8,456 nucleotides of DNA from CBFHSD01 sp965658375 (GTDB lineage: Bacteria > Bacteroidota > Bacteroidia > Flavobacteriales_G > Salibacteraceae): positions 1-8,456 of the forward strand of contig CBFHSD010000069.1 in the NCBI GenBank assembly GCA_965658375.1, read 5' to 3'. How positions within the stretch are numbered: the first letter of the stretch is position 1; each line of letters starts with the position of its first letter. The notes below the pieces were generated by a model, which made no database searches, had not been told where the DNA came from, and saw nothing but the letters and a program-made list of their open reading frames with translations. A program made the translations under genes and the position numbers. Below are positions 1-7,582 of this stretch, piece after piece.

Positions 1-699
1 ACCCGTATACAATTCAAAATGAAGATGGGGGTTGGTGCTGTATCCGGTATTACCACTAATCCCGATTACTTCTCCTTTTTTTACTTCATCTCCAACTTTT
101 ACTCGAGCTCCATTTTTCTTTAAATGGCCATAGGAGGCAAAGCTTCCGTCTTGATGATAGATAATGATGAAGTTACTAAGAGATTTACAATCTGGTGATG
201 GACACCCTTTTTTTGAGTCTTCTTTTACAGCCACAACGATTCCTTCTCTAGCAGATAGAACCTTGCTTCCCACCGGCAAGTCAAAGTCTAATGCACTCAC
301 ACCTTGATGTGAGAATTTGCCATTAAAACCTTGGGTTAAGGTATATGTTTCACCAGATTTAAAAGGCAATCTATAGATGTAGGTGTCCTCATGTTGGGCA
401 TTTGCATTTCCCAAATAGGTTTGGGTAGAAATAGAAAACCTTGATTTTTTCCGAGCATCCCTTACTGTGAACTTACCGAGTTCTTTTTTCTCCCTTGTTT
501 GCATAACAATGGTCTTGGGAATCCGAATAGGGGAGTTCATATTTTGTAATTCTCCATCAATCTTCACAGTTACGGGGCAATAGCTTTCATTCACCAATGT
601 GTATTTATAGCCATTTTTAATGCTCTCTTTTTCAAAACTTACTTGAGCAAAGCAAGGGAGGCTAAGAAATAGAAATGCATGGAATATTAGAATCTTCAT
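1..699 (-). CDS. Secreted M23 family metallopeptidase (C-terminus cut by window edge)
   Basis: This is a zinc-dependent LytM-like endopeptidase, a family that usually cleaves peptidoglycan cross-links. The frame is open from an ATG at 697-699 to the window edge, giving 233 residues with no stop. Residues 1-18 form a Sec signal peptide ending in CFA before Q19. Residues 20-95 look like a beta-rich, Ig-like N-terminal region with no recognised motif. The M23 core runs from about residue 115: H131 and D138 (in HQGVSALDFDLPVG) and H227 (in NPHLHFE) are the expected zinc ligands, and H192 (YGHL) and H225 are the catalytic histidines. A short CPSPDC segment (C166, C171) sits in a core loop and may form a disulfide. 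The longer H-to-D spacing is a variant I associate with Bacteroidota members. Only the last strands are missing. The gene lies 108 nt after the broken LruC gene, behind a terminator, so it probably has its own promoter. Family assignment is firm; the true substrate is unknown. Confidence 0.93.
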   Translation of the reverse strand, partial: MKILIFHAFLFLSLPCFAQVSFEKESIKNGYKYTLVNESYCPVTVKIDGELQNMNSPIRIPKTIVMQTREKKELGKFTVRDARKKSRFSISTQTYLGNANAQHEDTYIYRLPFKSGETYTLTQGFNGKFSHQGVSALDFDLPVGSKVLSAREGIVVAVKEDSKKGCPSPDCKSLSNFIIIYHQDGSFASYGHLKKNGARVKVGDEVKKGEVIGISGNTGYSTNPHLHFELYTG

Positions 700-751
700 G
701 TATTGCCTTTAGAATGCAAAGAAAGCACGAATAGTTGAGAAAATCTAAGAC

Positions 752-786
752 ACAAAAAACCCGATTCTGCCAAGCAAAATCGGGTT
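752..786 (-). terminator. Rho-independent terminator after the LruC-domain gene
   Basis: Read on the minus strand, a perfect 9-bp stem AACCCGATT / AATCGGGTT (786-778 and 766-758) encloses an 11-nt loop and runs into a T-tract (six T in total, 759-754, overlapping the end of the stem). It starts 22 nt after the TGA stop of the LruC-domain gene at 808-810. It separates that gene from the M23 gene, whose ATG lies about 50 nt further on. Confidence 0.85.
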
Positions 787-807
787 GAATGCGTTTCGAT
801 AGATTGA

Positions 808-2645
808 TCAATAAATCAAACTATTGTTTCTATATCCTGCAGATTGATTGATGTACCAATCATTGTATACAGTACCATTGCTTTGAGCCCAAGCTCCAAA
901 ATGAAGGTAACCGTTTAGTATTTCATTTTTCTCAATCATATGTTCAAACTCAACGGGAATATCAATAGCCCAAGGAAGTCCATTTGCATTTTGGAAAGAT
1001 ACTCCAGAACCGAGGTTAGAAGCGTCATCTACGGTTCCAAATAAACTCATATCTACTAAAGCTGTTGGATCGTAGTTTTTGAGGTGAACCTCACGTCCTT
1101 TTTCACCATTCACAAAAATGAAGGGGTCAAAAGCGCTGGATGTAAAGCTCTGTGCTTAGTTAAATTCAATTTCAACTCGAGTAGTATCTGCTTGTGTAGT
1201 ATATCCACCTGGCTCAACGTTAAAGAAGTTTCCTCCCATAAAATCATTGATTTTATCGTAAATAATCACAACAGCCTCGCTTGAGTGTCCAGATTCAGAA
1301 CCGTTTGCATTTAGAGAACCTAAGCCACCAACATGATCGTAACCACTCACGCTTGAAATATCTGCTGGAGCAACTGGAAGTGCAACACCAAATCCATTAT
1401 TGTATTCAGCACCAGTAGCTCTGATGTGGTAAGTGCCTTCCATCTCATCGGTTTTATTGGATGTATTGTTATAAAACGCATATTGATACGCGATACTCAA
1501 ATCGTTGAAGTCATAATCACCTTGTGCAGGCCATAGATCTTCGAATACTACAGAACCGAAGTCAGAATTGTTGGGATAGTAGTTCATATATGCAAGGTTC
1601 GGATCATTCGGGAAATCATCGAAATTGTCATCTACACCGTCTCCATCGCTGTCATTGTTACCATTTACAGATACATTGTCGATGTATAGATAATCACCAT
1701 GTTTATCATACGTAGCAACATAAAACTCAATGAGCACATTGTCTGTGCTTGATGGGGTAGTTGCTGATAAAGTTTTGGTTACCAAGTATTTTGGCTACTT
1801 CCAATTGCAGTCCCATGAAATCAATGAGTTTCCACTTCTAGACATGATGGAGGCCCAAATAGCAGATTTTTTACTTGCGTAAACATCAAATTCCAATTCA
1901 ATCAATTCGTTTCCAGTAGCAGAAATTTTTTGAATGATTCCATCATAACCATCTGTATCTTCAAATTTATAGACAGGATTTCCGCTAAAGTTATACCCTT
2001 CATTATCGATGCTAGGGCTATATGCTTCAACCCACTGACCAGTAGATATAGAGGACCACCACCCCTGAACTGTATTAAAGTTTGTAGCACCACTAAAATC
2101 TCCGTTAACGATAGATCCTGCTAGAATCCCGTTGTTCTTGCTATGAACAAGTGGGGATGTAAGTTCTTTGTTATTTCCAGTTTTTCCCATGGCGCTTCTT
2201 TGTGCTTCAAGGGCGTCTGCTCTTTCACCACCCAATTGAGTATACTCATGATTTGCCACGTTGGCAATAATGGGTGTTTTTGTCCAACCCATCAGGCTGT
2301 TGTTGATATAAAGAGTATCTACTACAGTTGGCAAAACCAAGGTGTGTTGAACTCTTTGATTGTCATCTGCTGTAAACTTGGCCATCATGGCACCTCCTTG
2401 ATCTGGGTTACCATTGTAAACTGAAAATGTGGAGTTTGAATGAGCGCTAAATTCTGCTCGAAGCCCAATGTTTAATGTGACATTTCTCGTTCCAGAAAAA
2501 TCGAAATTTTCTGCTCGAATTTTGTCCATTGTTATTATCGCTCTGTAAGTCTTTGTTACACGATGCGAACAACATGGTTGCTGCAAGTAAACTGAATTGT
2601 AGGGTTGTTTTAATAGCTGTGATTTTGAAGTGTATTTTCAAACAT
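808..2645 (-). pseudogene. LruC-domain lipoprotein, interrupted by a frameshift and two in-frame stops
   Basis: The remnant encodes about 610 residues of a surface or outer-membrane lipoprotein with a C-terminal LruC domain. A lipoprotein signal peptide (lipobox FASC, Cys codon at 2558-2560) starts at TTG 2641 or, if one T of the TTT run is extra, at ATG 2645. A beta-rich N-terminal domain follows (about 2520-2290). A jelly-roll-like, carbohydrate-binding-type module comes next, from NGDFSG (2106) to YIDNVSV (1660). Then come a calcium-binding-like DSDGDGVDD stretch (1653-1603) and the LruC signature FEDLWPAQGDYDFNDL (1545-1498). The gene ends with the typical VNGEKGREVHL, NGLPWAI and YRNNSLIY at TGA 808-810. 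Lesions: the frame changes by one base between 2558 and about 2515, best explained by an extra A in the A4 run at 2520-2523, which when removed gives GQIRAENFDFSG. There is a TAG at 1797-1795 and a TAA at 1158-1156; both are in the same frame as the flanking family sequence. The rest of the coding region is well preserved, so the decay is recent or the sequence contains errors. Ligand and function are unknown. Confidence 0.85.
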
Positions 2646-2662
2646 AATGCAAATATGAAGAG

Positions 2663-2683
2663 TATTGATAATCAATATATTGA
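2663..2683. repeat. Alternating TATTGA half-sites upstream of the LruC-domain gene
   Basis: Two overlapping inverted repeats share one arm. TATTGAT-A-ATCAATA spans 2663-2677, and the perfect 12-bp palindrome TCAATATATTGA spans 2672-2683. The half-site TATTGA/TCAATA therefore occurs three times in 21 bp, 18-40 bp before the possible starts of the LruC-domain gene. This could be an operator for a dimeric regulator or a chance product of AT-rich DNA. No convincing TTTG / TAnnTTTG Bacteroidota promoter was found in the 147-bp gap. Confidence 0.35.
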
Positions 2684-2792
2684 AAAGTCAAAATAGTCTC
2701 TATCTGGGATATTTTATACATGCAAATATTTTCTCACTTTAAGAAGGAAGCAAGTAGGAGGTCACGAAGAAGCTTGAGGCGAGCGTTAGAAA

Positions 2793-3014
2793 TTATTTGA
2801 GGTATAACTTCTTGAGGTCGTCAATGATGTGTTGAAGATCATTTGTTTTGATTTCATACACTGTAGCGAGCTGCATTCCCAGTTTGCCTTCAGGGAAGCC
2901 TTTGCTCGCAAACCACTCGAGGTAATAGGTTGGTAAGTCACACAGCAAGAGGCCTTTATGTTTTCCAAAAGGCATCTTGCTGTAAATGATTGATTTTAGT
3001 ATTTCTTGATCCAA
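2793..3014 (-). CDS. DUF3820 family small protein
   Basis: This is a 73-residue cytoplasmic protein of the DUF3820 family, also described in Pfam as a putative quorum-sensing-regulated virulence factor. Its biochemical role is not established. The family signature is clear: KMPFGKHKG at residues 13-21, DLPTYYLEWF at 26-35, then KGFPEGKLGMQL and YEIKTND, with a helical C-terminus. The frame opens right after a TAG (3015-3017), so the only start that keeps the full conserved N-terminus (DQEILKSIIYSK) is TTG at 3012-3014. The next ATG, at residue 14, would begin just at the motif and drop this helix. It lies 37 nt after the S8 peptidase stop on the same strand and is probably the last gene of that transcript. 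No stem-loop with a T-tract was found behind its TAA. Confidence 0.85.
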   Translation of the reverse strand: MDQEILKSIIYSKMPFGKHKGLLLCDLPTYYLEWFASKGFPEGKLGMQLATVYEIKTNDLQHIIDDLKKLYLK

Positions 3015-3051
3015 CTAACTGGTAATGATATTATTTAGACTTGACTAAACC

Positions 3052-4638
3052 TTACTCTTGACTTTCTAGTTGAAGTAACGCGTTGTAGGCATTGATCACT
3101 TTTCCAGAAGCACACAGTTTCTTAAACTTCACTTCTTTGGTTTCCCCATTCATTCTTACTGCTACTTTTTGATTCTTGTAATCAGTGCCAGAAGACATGA
3201 TTACTTCCTTCAATTCAACAGGAGAAAGTTCTGGGTAGTAAGACCAAATTAGGGCAGCAATTCCTGCAACTAGAGGAGAGGCCATAGATGTTCCATTGTT
3301 CTCTTCGTAAGTATTCTCTGGTACCGTTGAGTTGATTGCTACTCCTGGAGCAAAAATATCAACGGTCTTTTTTCCGTAGTTGCTAAAGCTTGCTTTTAAT
3401 GAATCAGAATGCATGTCAGATGCTCCAACAACAATCCAGTTTTGCGCCATTTTACCATCGCTATACTTGTGGTAAGGGTAGTGGATTTCTTTGTCAATAT
3501 TCTTATTGTCATTACCAGCTGCGTGAATAATCAGCACTCCATTTGCTTCTGCATATCGAATGGCATTTTCAACCTCTGCCTTTCCAGGAGAATACATTTT
3601 ACCAAAGCTCATGTTCAAGATGTCTGCACCATTGTCTACAGCGTATCTAATTCCATTTGCAACATCCTTATCTCTTTCATCTCCGTTAGGCACCATGCGC
3701 ACAGCCATGAGCTCTACATAGTCTACTGCTCCTTTCATTCCTAAATCATTGTCTCTTTTAGCGCCTACAATGCCTGCCACGTGTGAACCGTGCTCTCCAG
3801 ATCCTCCAAAAACATCAGGGTTTCCGTAGTTAGAATCGCTGTAATCGCTTGGATCGTCACCAACAATAGCTCTTGAGTTTTCTTCTAGGTTTAAGTGATG
3901 ATTTACAATGCTTTGGAAATACTCCATTACACCATCTAATTCATTCATCATACCGTCAAGGTCTTCCGTTTCAAAGAGTCCGAGAAAAGCAGCAGCTTTG
4001 TTTAGGTCTTCGTCTTCCGTTTCCATGTTTTCAACATCCGTCATTGTGAGCTTCTCCACATTAAGATGCTCTTTAATCTTATTGATGTTACCAGCAAGCA
4101 TAGCTTGTACGGCATTCATTTGCATGAGGTTGCCGTTAGCTTCTTCCATGCTGCTTTTCCATTCTTTTTGTAATTCGAGGTAAAGCTCGTAATCTTTTTT
4201 ATCTGCTTTGGCTACTTCTTTTTCGCTCACCCCATCAAACTTTTTGATAAAGCCATTGAGCATGCGCACATATTCTAGGTTATCATATTCAATGTTTTCT
4301 CCATTTGCATTCCCTAGGTAATTCCAACCGTGAATATCATCGATGTATCCATTGTTGTCATCGTCAATGCCATTGCCAGGAATTTCATCTTCGTTCACCC
4401 AAAGGTTCCCCTTTAAGTCTTCATGTCCTATTTCTACTCCAGAGTCTAAAATGGCAACAATTACCTTTTTCTTTGGGGTTTTGTCTTTTAACAGTTCGGT
4501 GTAGCTGCGCTCTACAGAAGTTCCAACAACACTGTCTGTTGCAGGGTCTTGTAAATGCCAACCGGTAGATTCTTGTGCCATTACGGTAAAGCCAATAAGA
4601 AATGTGCTAGCTGTACTTATGATGTGTTTATTCTTCAT
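3052..4638 (-). CDS. Secreted S8 family (subtilisin-like) serine peptidase
   Basis: This is a 528-residue exported subtilase. Residues 1-21 form a Sec signal peptide ending AQ|E. The catalytic triad is visible: D65 in AILDSGVEIGHEDL, H283 in GEHGSHVAG and S451 in NGTSMASPLVAG, with oxyanion-hole N376 in AAGND. EIPGNGIDDDNNGYIDD (85-101) is an acidic, probably calcium-binding segment typical of Bacteroidota subtilases. There are about 217 residues between D65 and H283, against about 30 in classical subtilisin. Most of this insertion (about 120-255) is charged and helix-like. No I9 propeptide is apparent in the roughly 40 residues before the catalytic domain, and no C-terminal type IX secretion tail is visible, so the mature enzyme is probably periplasmic or anchored by another partner. 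Its ATG overlaps the end of the patatin gene by 11 nt, which suggests translational coupling. Substrate unknown. Confidence 0.95.
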   Translation of the reverse strand: MKNKHIISTASTFLIGFTVMAQESTGWHLQDPATDSVVGTSVERSYTELLKDKTPKKKVIVAILDSGVEIGHEDLKGNLWVNEDEIPGNGIDDDNNGYIDDIHGWNYLGNANGENIEYDNLEYVRMLNGFIKKFDGVSEKEVAKADKKDYELYLELQKEWKSSMEEANGNLMQMNAVQAMLAGNINKIKEHLNVEKLTMTDVENMETEDEDLNKAAAFLGLFETEDLDGMMNELDGVMEYFQSIVNHHLNLEENSRAIVGDDPSDYSDSNYGNPDVFGGSGEHGSHVAGIVGAKRDNDLGMKGAVDYVELMAVRMVPNGDERDKDVANGIRYAVDNGADILNMSFGKMYSPGKAEVENAIRYAEANGVLIIHAAGNDNKNIDKEIHYPYHKYSDGKMAQNWIVVGASDMHSDSLKASFSNYGKKTVDIFAPGVAINSTVPENTYEENNGTSMASPLVAGIAALIWSYYPELSPVELKEVIMSSGTDYKNQKVAVRMNGETKEVKFKKLCASGKVINAYNALLQLESQE

Positions 4639-6922
4639 GGGAATTTTTTTGATGTTGTATTGGTTGAATAAGTTTGATTAAAGTCTGTATTGATTCTTGA
4701 TTTTCTTTTGAATTGATTGAGGATAGCACTTGTTTCTTTTCTTTTTCTGTCAAGTGCCAGCTCAGTGATATGTTTTCTTCTTTCGATCTTTTGATTTGCA
4801 AATTAACAACACTCACGCGTTCTTTAAGTCGTGTACTAGCGTGAACCAGCATTTCTTCTTGATCAAAACGTTGAATGGCCAGGTAGTTTCTATAGAGGCT
4901 GTTAAAAGGTGAAACCAAAGAAGTGATGAAACTTGGTTGTGGATCATGAGCTATCTGAACTGCATTGTAGGTATCTCTGAGCTGAACAATGATAATACCA
5001 CTTGTGTTTTCATTGAGCCAATCTTCAAAAGCGTTGATGTATCGAATGGCATTGTAAAGGCCTAAATTATCTCTGATTCCTGCATCCATCACTTGAATTT
5101 CTGGTTGAGTGGGTAAGCTGGCTTGTGGCAACACATAAAAGTACGAAGCATTCATTCTAAGCGCTGATAACATGGAAAGCTGATCGCCATCTGGAATGAG
5201 CCTTTGCAGTTCTACACTTTCAACATGAGATGTTTTGTGTAGGTTGTCTATCACTGCTGTTTTGGATAAAAAACTCACTGGTTGACTTGCCGTAATCAAT
5301 CGCCTTCCATCATTTACAACGTAAGGAGACATGACCATCAGTGGAATTTGAGATTCTGACTCAGGCTTTTTGTAATAAGCCAGGTTGTTGTTTAAAGCTC
5401 CATGTGTATTCTCATTAAGTTGTTGCTCCCATGAGTAAGCCCTGTCTTTGGTATATACATGCCCGTTTTGCTCAAAAGTATTCCATCTAAAAAACCAATC
5501 GTGTAAAGCGATATCAATACCAACAGCATTCAATAGATCTTTACTAATGTTTGCCTTGTTGGCACCTTCATTTCTTAAGTTTGATTGATTCTCTAGATCT
5601 TCTAGGTACATTTGTCGGTAGTATGCAGAACCGAGCATACCACCAGAAGCGCCTGTAATCAAATGGGTGCGATCCATTAAAGTGCCATCTAAAACACTAT
5701 CTAAATAAGACATAGCATGCATGGTCCAAAGCGATGATCTTAATCCGCCTCCAGAGCAATTGAATACAATGAGTTTTGGCTTTTCAAGTTGCGTGAGCGA
5801 TGTATTTTTAGCATGCCATTTTTCTAGAATTTCAAGGTGACGGTTAAGATCCTCTTGTAAGATCTCGGTATTGTTTGCAAGGTCTTGCAGACGCTCGTTA
5901 GAGTATTCTGATGGGGTTTCATAGGAGAGGCCATAAGCGTAATTGGTGAAAGAGTACTTGGAGATTTTTGATCCCTCGTTGTATAAAAATAGCAGTGCAA
6001 TGAAGCTCATAACTGCCCAGCCTTTTAACCAGGAGTATGCTGCAGAAACAATCATCAAGACCATTGTAAACAGCAAGAGGAGAGAAGCTCCAGCGGGCAG
6101 TTCTAAGAAAGGGGTTCCTCTAAAAGTACCGAGAAATAGGATGATGAAAATGATGAAAATTTCAAAAACACTCGCATTGATATGGTTTTGGGCGAAAACC
6201 GTTTGCAGCATTTTAGCATCATAATGCTCTATGTTACGCGGTAACTTTACCTCCCAAGGAGATTGTAGATAGGTGTGCACCTTCCATTGTTTTTTAGCGC
6301 CCAAAAACGTATACCATTTTTCGCGTTTAGAAAGTACACTTCTCATAGCGCGAACCTTTCTTTTTTCTGGGTTAGTTAAGAGGTCTCCGAAGAGTTTTTG
6401 TAAACTTTTATTGGTAGTTAAAAAATAGCTAAGCACTACGAAGACAACAGTAAATACTCCTGCTAACACAGAAAGAATGTGCAGGCAGATAGTAGGTATT
6501 GGAATCAACTCTTGTGTAGCTTGATAATGGTAAAGAGAAGTGTTGTGCAAAACAAGGTAGAAGAGAGGTATGATGCTGTTATTGAGTACATACTTTGTAA
6601 AAGGTCTTCTAAGGGTTGCTAAAAATGCAAACTTGCTGCCATTGAGAATATAGCTTGAGATTTGAAAAGCCATGATAAAGCCACCCAATGTGAGGCCAAG
6701 AAGAAAGTGAGAAAGGGGATTTACACTTCCCATATACTCTGGAAACAGAAACAGGAATTGAGCACCCAAATTACTCGCTACGGTACCTGTAGCTACTCCA
6801 CCTAAAAACAGCCAAAAAACCAAAAGCAACAGGTTGCTATGCAAATGCACAAGCACCAATTGGAAAGGGAAAAAGAAAAACACCCTTTTCCATCGGTCTT
6901 TCCAGGTGATTTCAGTGGTCAT
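4628..6922 (-). CDS. Multi-pass membrane protein with patatin-like phospholipase domain
   Basis: This 764-residue protein has an N-terminal membrane part and a C-terminal lipid acyl hydrolase domain. Hydrophobic segments lie near residues 15-45, 68-95, 113-126, 145-168, 252-268, 278-295 and 300-314. A charged loop (about 170-245) separates two groups of helices, and a short helical linker (340-380) leads to the patatin domain. The patatin motifs are complete: the oxyanion-hole glycines in SGGGLRSSLW (390-399), the nucleophile elbow GASGG with S426, and the catalytic Asp D613 in DAGIRDNLG, where many patatins have DGG. The known activity of the family is hydrolysis of phospholipid or neutral-lipid acyl esters through a Ser-Asp dyad; this substrate is not known. 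The gene follows the lipoprotein gene by 5 nt and overlaps the S8 peptidase start by 11 nt. Domain call is firm, function is inferred, and which side of the membrane the active site faces is not clear. Confidence 0.93.
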   Translation of the reverse strand: MTTEITWKDRWKRVFFFFPFQLVLVHLHSNLLLLVFWLFLGGVATGTVASNLGAQFLFLFPEYMGSVNPLSHFLLGLTLGGFIMAFQISSYILNGSKFAFLATLRRPFTKYVLNNSIIPLFYLVLHNTSLYHYQATQELIPIPTICLHILSVLAGVFTVVFVVLSYFLTTNKSLQKLFGDLLTNPEKRKVRAMRSVLSKREKWYTFLGAKKQWKVHTYLQSPWEVKLPRNIEHYDAKMLQTVFAQNHINASVFEIFIIFIILFLGTFRGTPFLELPAGASLLLLFTMVLMIVSAAYSWLKGWAVMSFIALLFLYNEGSKISKYSFTNYAYGLSYETPSEYSNERLQDLANNTEILQEDLNRHLEILEKWHAKNTSLTQLEKPKLIVFNCSGGGLRSSLWTMHAMSYLDSVLDGTLMDRTHLITGASGGMLGSAYYRQMYLEDLENQSNLRNEGANKANISKDLLNAVGIDIALHDWFFRWNTFEQNGHVYTKDRAYSWEQQLNENTHGALNNNLAYYKKPESESQIPLMVMSPYVVNDGRRLITASQPVSFLSKTAVIDNLHKTSHVESVELQRLIPDGDQLSMLSALRMNASYFYVLPQASLPTQPEIQVMDAGIRDNLGLYNAIRYINAFEDWLNENTSGIIIVQLRDTYNAVQIAHDPQPSFITSLVSPFNSLYRNYLAIQRFDQEEMLVHASTRLKERVSVVNLQIKRSKEENISLSWHLTEKEKKQVLSSINSKENQESIQTLIKLIQPIQHQKNSHEE

Positions 6923-6927
6923 TTCTC

Positions 6928-7578
6928 TTATTGTTTTCTCTGGGTAACAACGAGCTCATGATTTACCAATTGCTCAGAAATACTTTCAGAAAAAACTGTA
7001 ATTGCCTTTTCCATTTGCTTTCCTGTTACCTTAGGTCCAAATGCCTGCCAAATCATTTGTGTGCTTTTGGCATCATACAAGGTCACTTCAAAGCGGTACT
7101 CTTGCTTTTTCTTCCAGCTACCTGTTGGCGAAATCAATTGATAGGATGGGTAAATGGTATTGTAAAAATTGGTCATTCCAGCTTCCACTTCGGCTCCATC
7201 GTACTTTACCTGCATATCGTTGTGTTCAATGGCCATCACCATTCCATCGTCTTTGATAGATGTTACAGTTTGTCGTGTGACAAGAATGGCATCTACCTTC
7301 AAGGTTTTTAAATAAGCCAACACTTGTTCTCTAGAAGAACCTATTTGAGCAATGTGTGTGGCAGATGAGTTTGCCTTGATTCCTTGATTTGCCAATGCCT
7401 CCATCAATTGACCTTCGTACTTGATAGCTTGCTCAGAAGACTCTAATAAGGATATAACACCAACCTGCTCGAATCCACTCGTTTGAACGTCAGGATTTTT
7501 TGCTTGTGAAGCCACCTCATATGACTTACAAGAGCTAAGGAAAACGCTAAATAAAATAGAAAGCCAATATATTTTCAT
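6928..7578 (-). CDS. Putative lipoprotein of unknown function
   Basis: This is a 216-residue predicted lipoprotein. Residues 1-16 form a short hydrophobic signal peptide and LSSC (14-17) is the lipobox, with Cys17 as the lipidated residue. The mature part looks alpha/beta. It opens with a strand-helix unit (FEQVGVISLL, then EGQLMEALANQGIKA), followed by a second unit (REQVLAYLKTLKVDAILV) and a late strand pair ending in YDAKSTQMIWQAFG. This pattern of a hydrophobic strand, a helix and a final YD-x-IW strand resembles small envelope lipoproteins of the DUF4136 or CsgG/TolB-N type. I cannot assign a family from sequence alone. It starts 4 nt after the carboxylase stop and ends 5 nt before the patatin start, so it is probably cotranscribed with both and could be an envelope partner of the patatin or the S8 peptidase. 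Confidence 0.85.
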   Translation of the reverse strand: MKIYWLSILFSVFLSSCKSYEVASQAKNPDVQTSGFEQVGVISLLESSEQAIKYEGQLMEALANQGIKANSSATHIAQIGSSREQVLAYLKTLKVDAILVTRQTVTSIKDDGMVMAIEHNDMQVKYDGAEVEAGMTNFYNTIYPSYQLISPTGSWKKKQEYRFEVTLYDAKSTQMIWQAFGPKVTGKQMEKAITVFSESISEQLVNHELVVTQRKQ

Positions 7579-7582
7579 TGTT

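Noticed and set aside
726..756. Minus-strand promoter for the M23 gene: TTTG (756-753), 19-nt spacer, TATTCGTG (733-726)
   Set aside because: The second element matches only four of the six fixed positions of the TAnnTTTG consensus and the first lies in the terminator T-tract; too weak to list as a feature.
1156..1797. Stop-codon reassignment explaining the TAG and TAA within the LruC-domain gene
   Set aside because: Five genes in the window end with TAA at sensible protein ends, and the LruC-domain gene itself ends with TGA. Two different stop codons plus a frameshift point to mutation or sequence error instead.
808..2586. Three separate small genes in place of one broken LruC-domain gene
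   Set aside because: The pieces need TTG, GTG or CTG starts inside conserved domains, lack spacing between them, and together rebuild one family architecture in order.
2646..2792. Terminator for the five-gene run or a small gene in the gap after the DUF3820 gene
   Set aside because: No stem-loop with a T-tract and no open frame with recognisable sequence was found on either strand.
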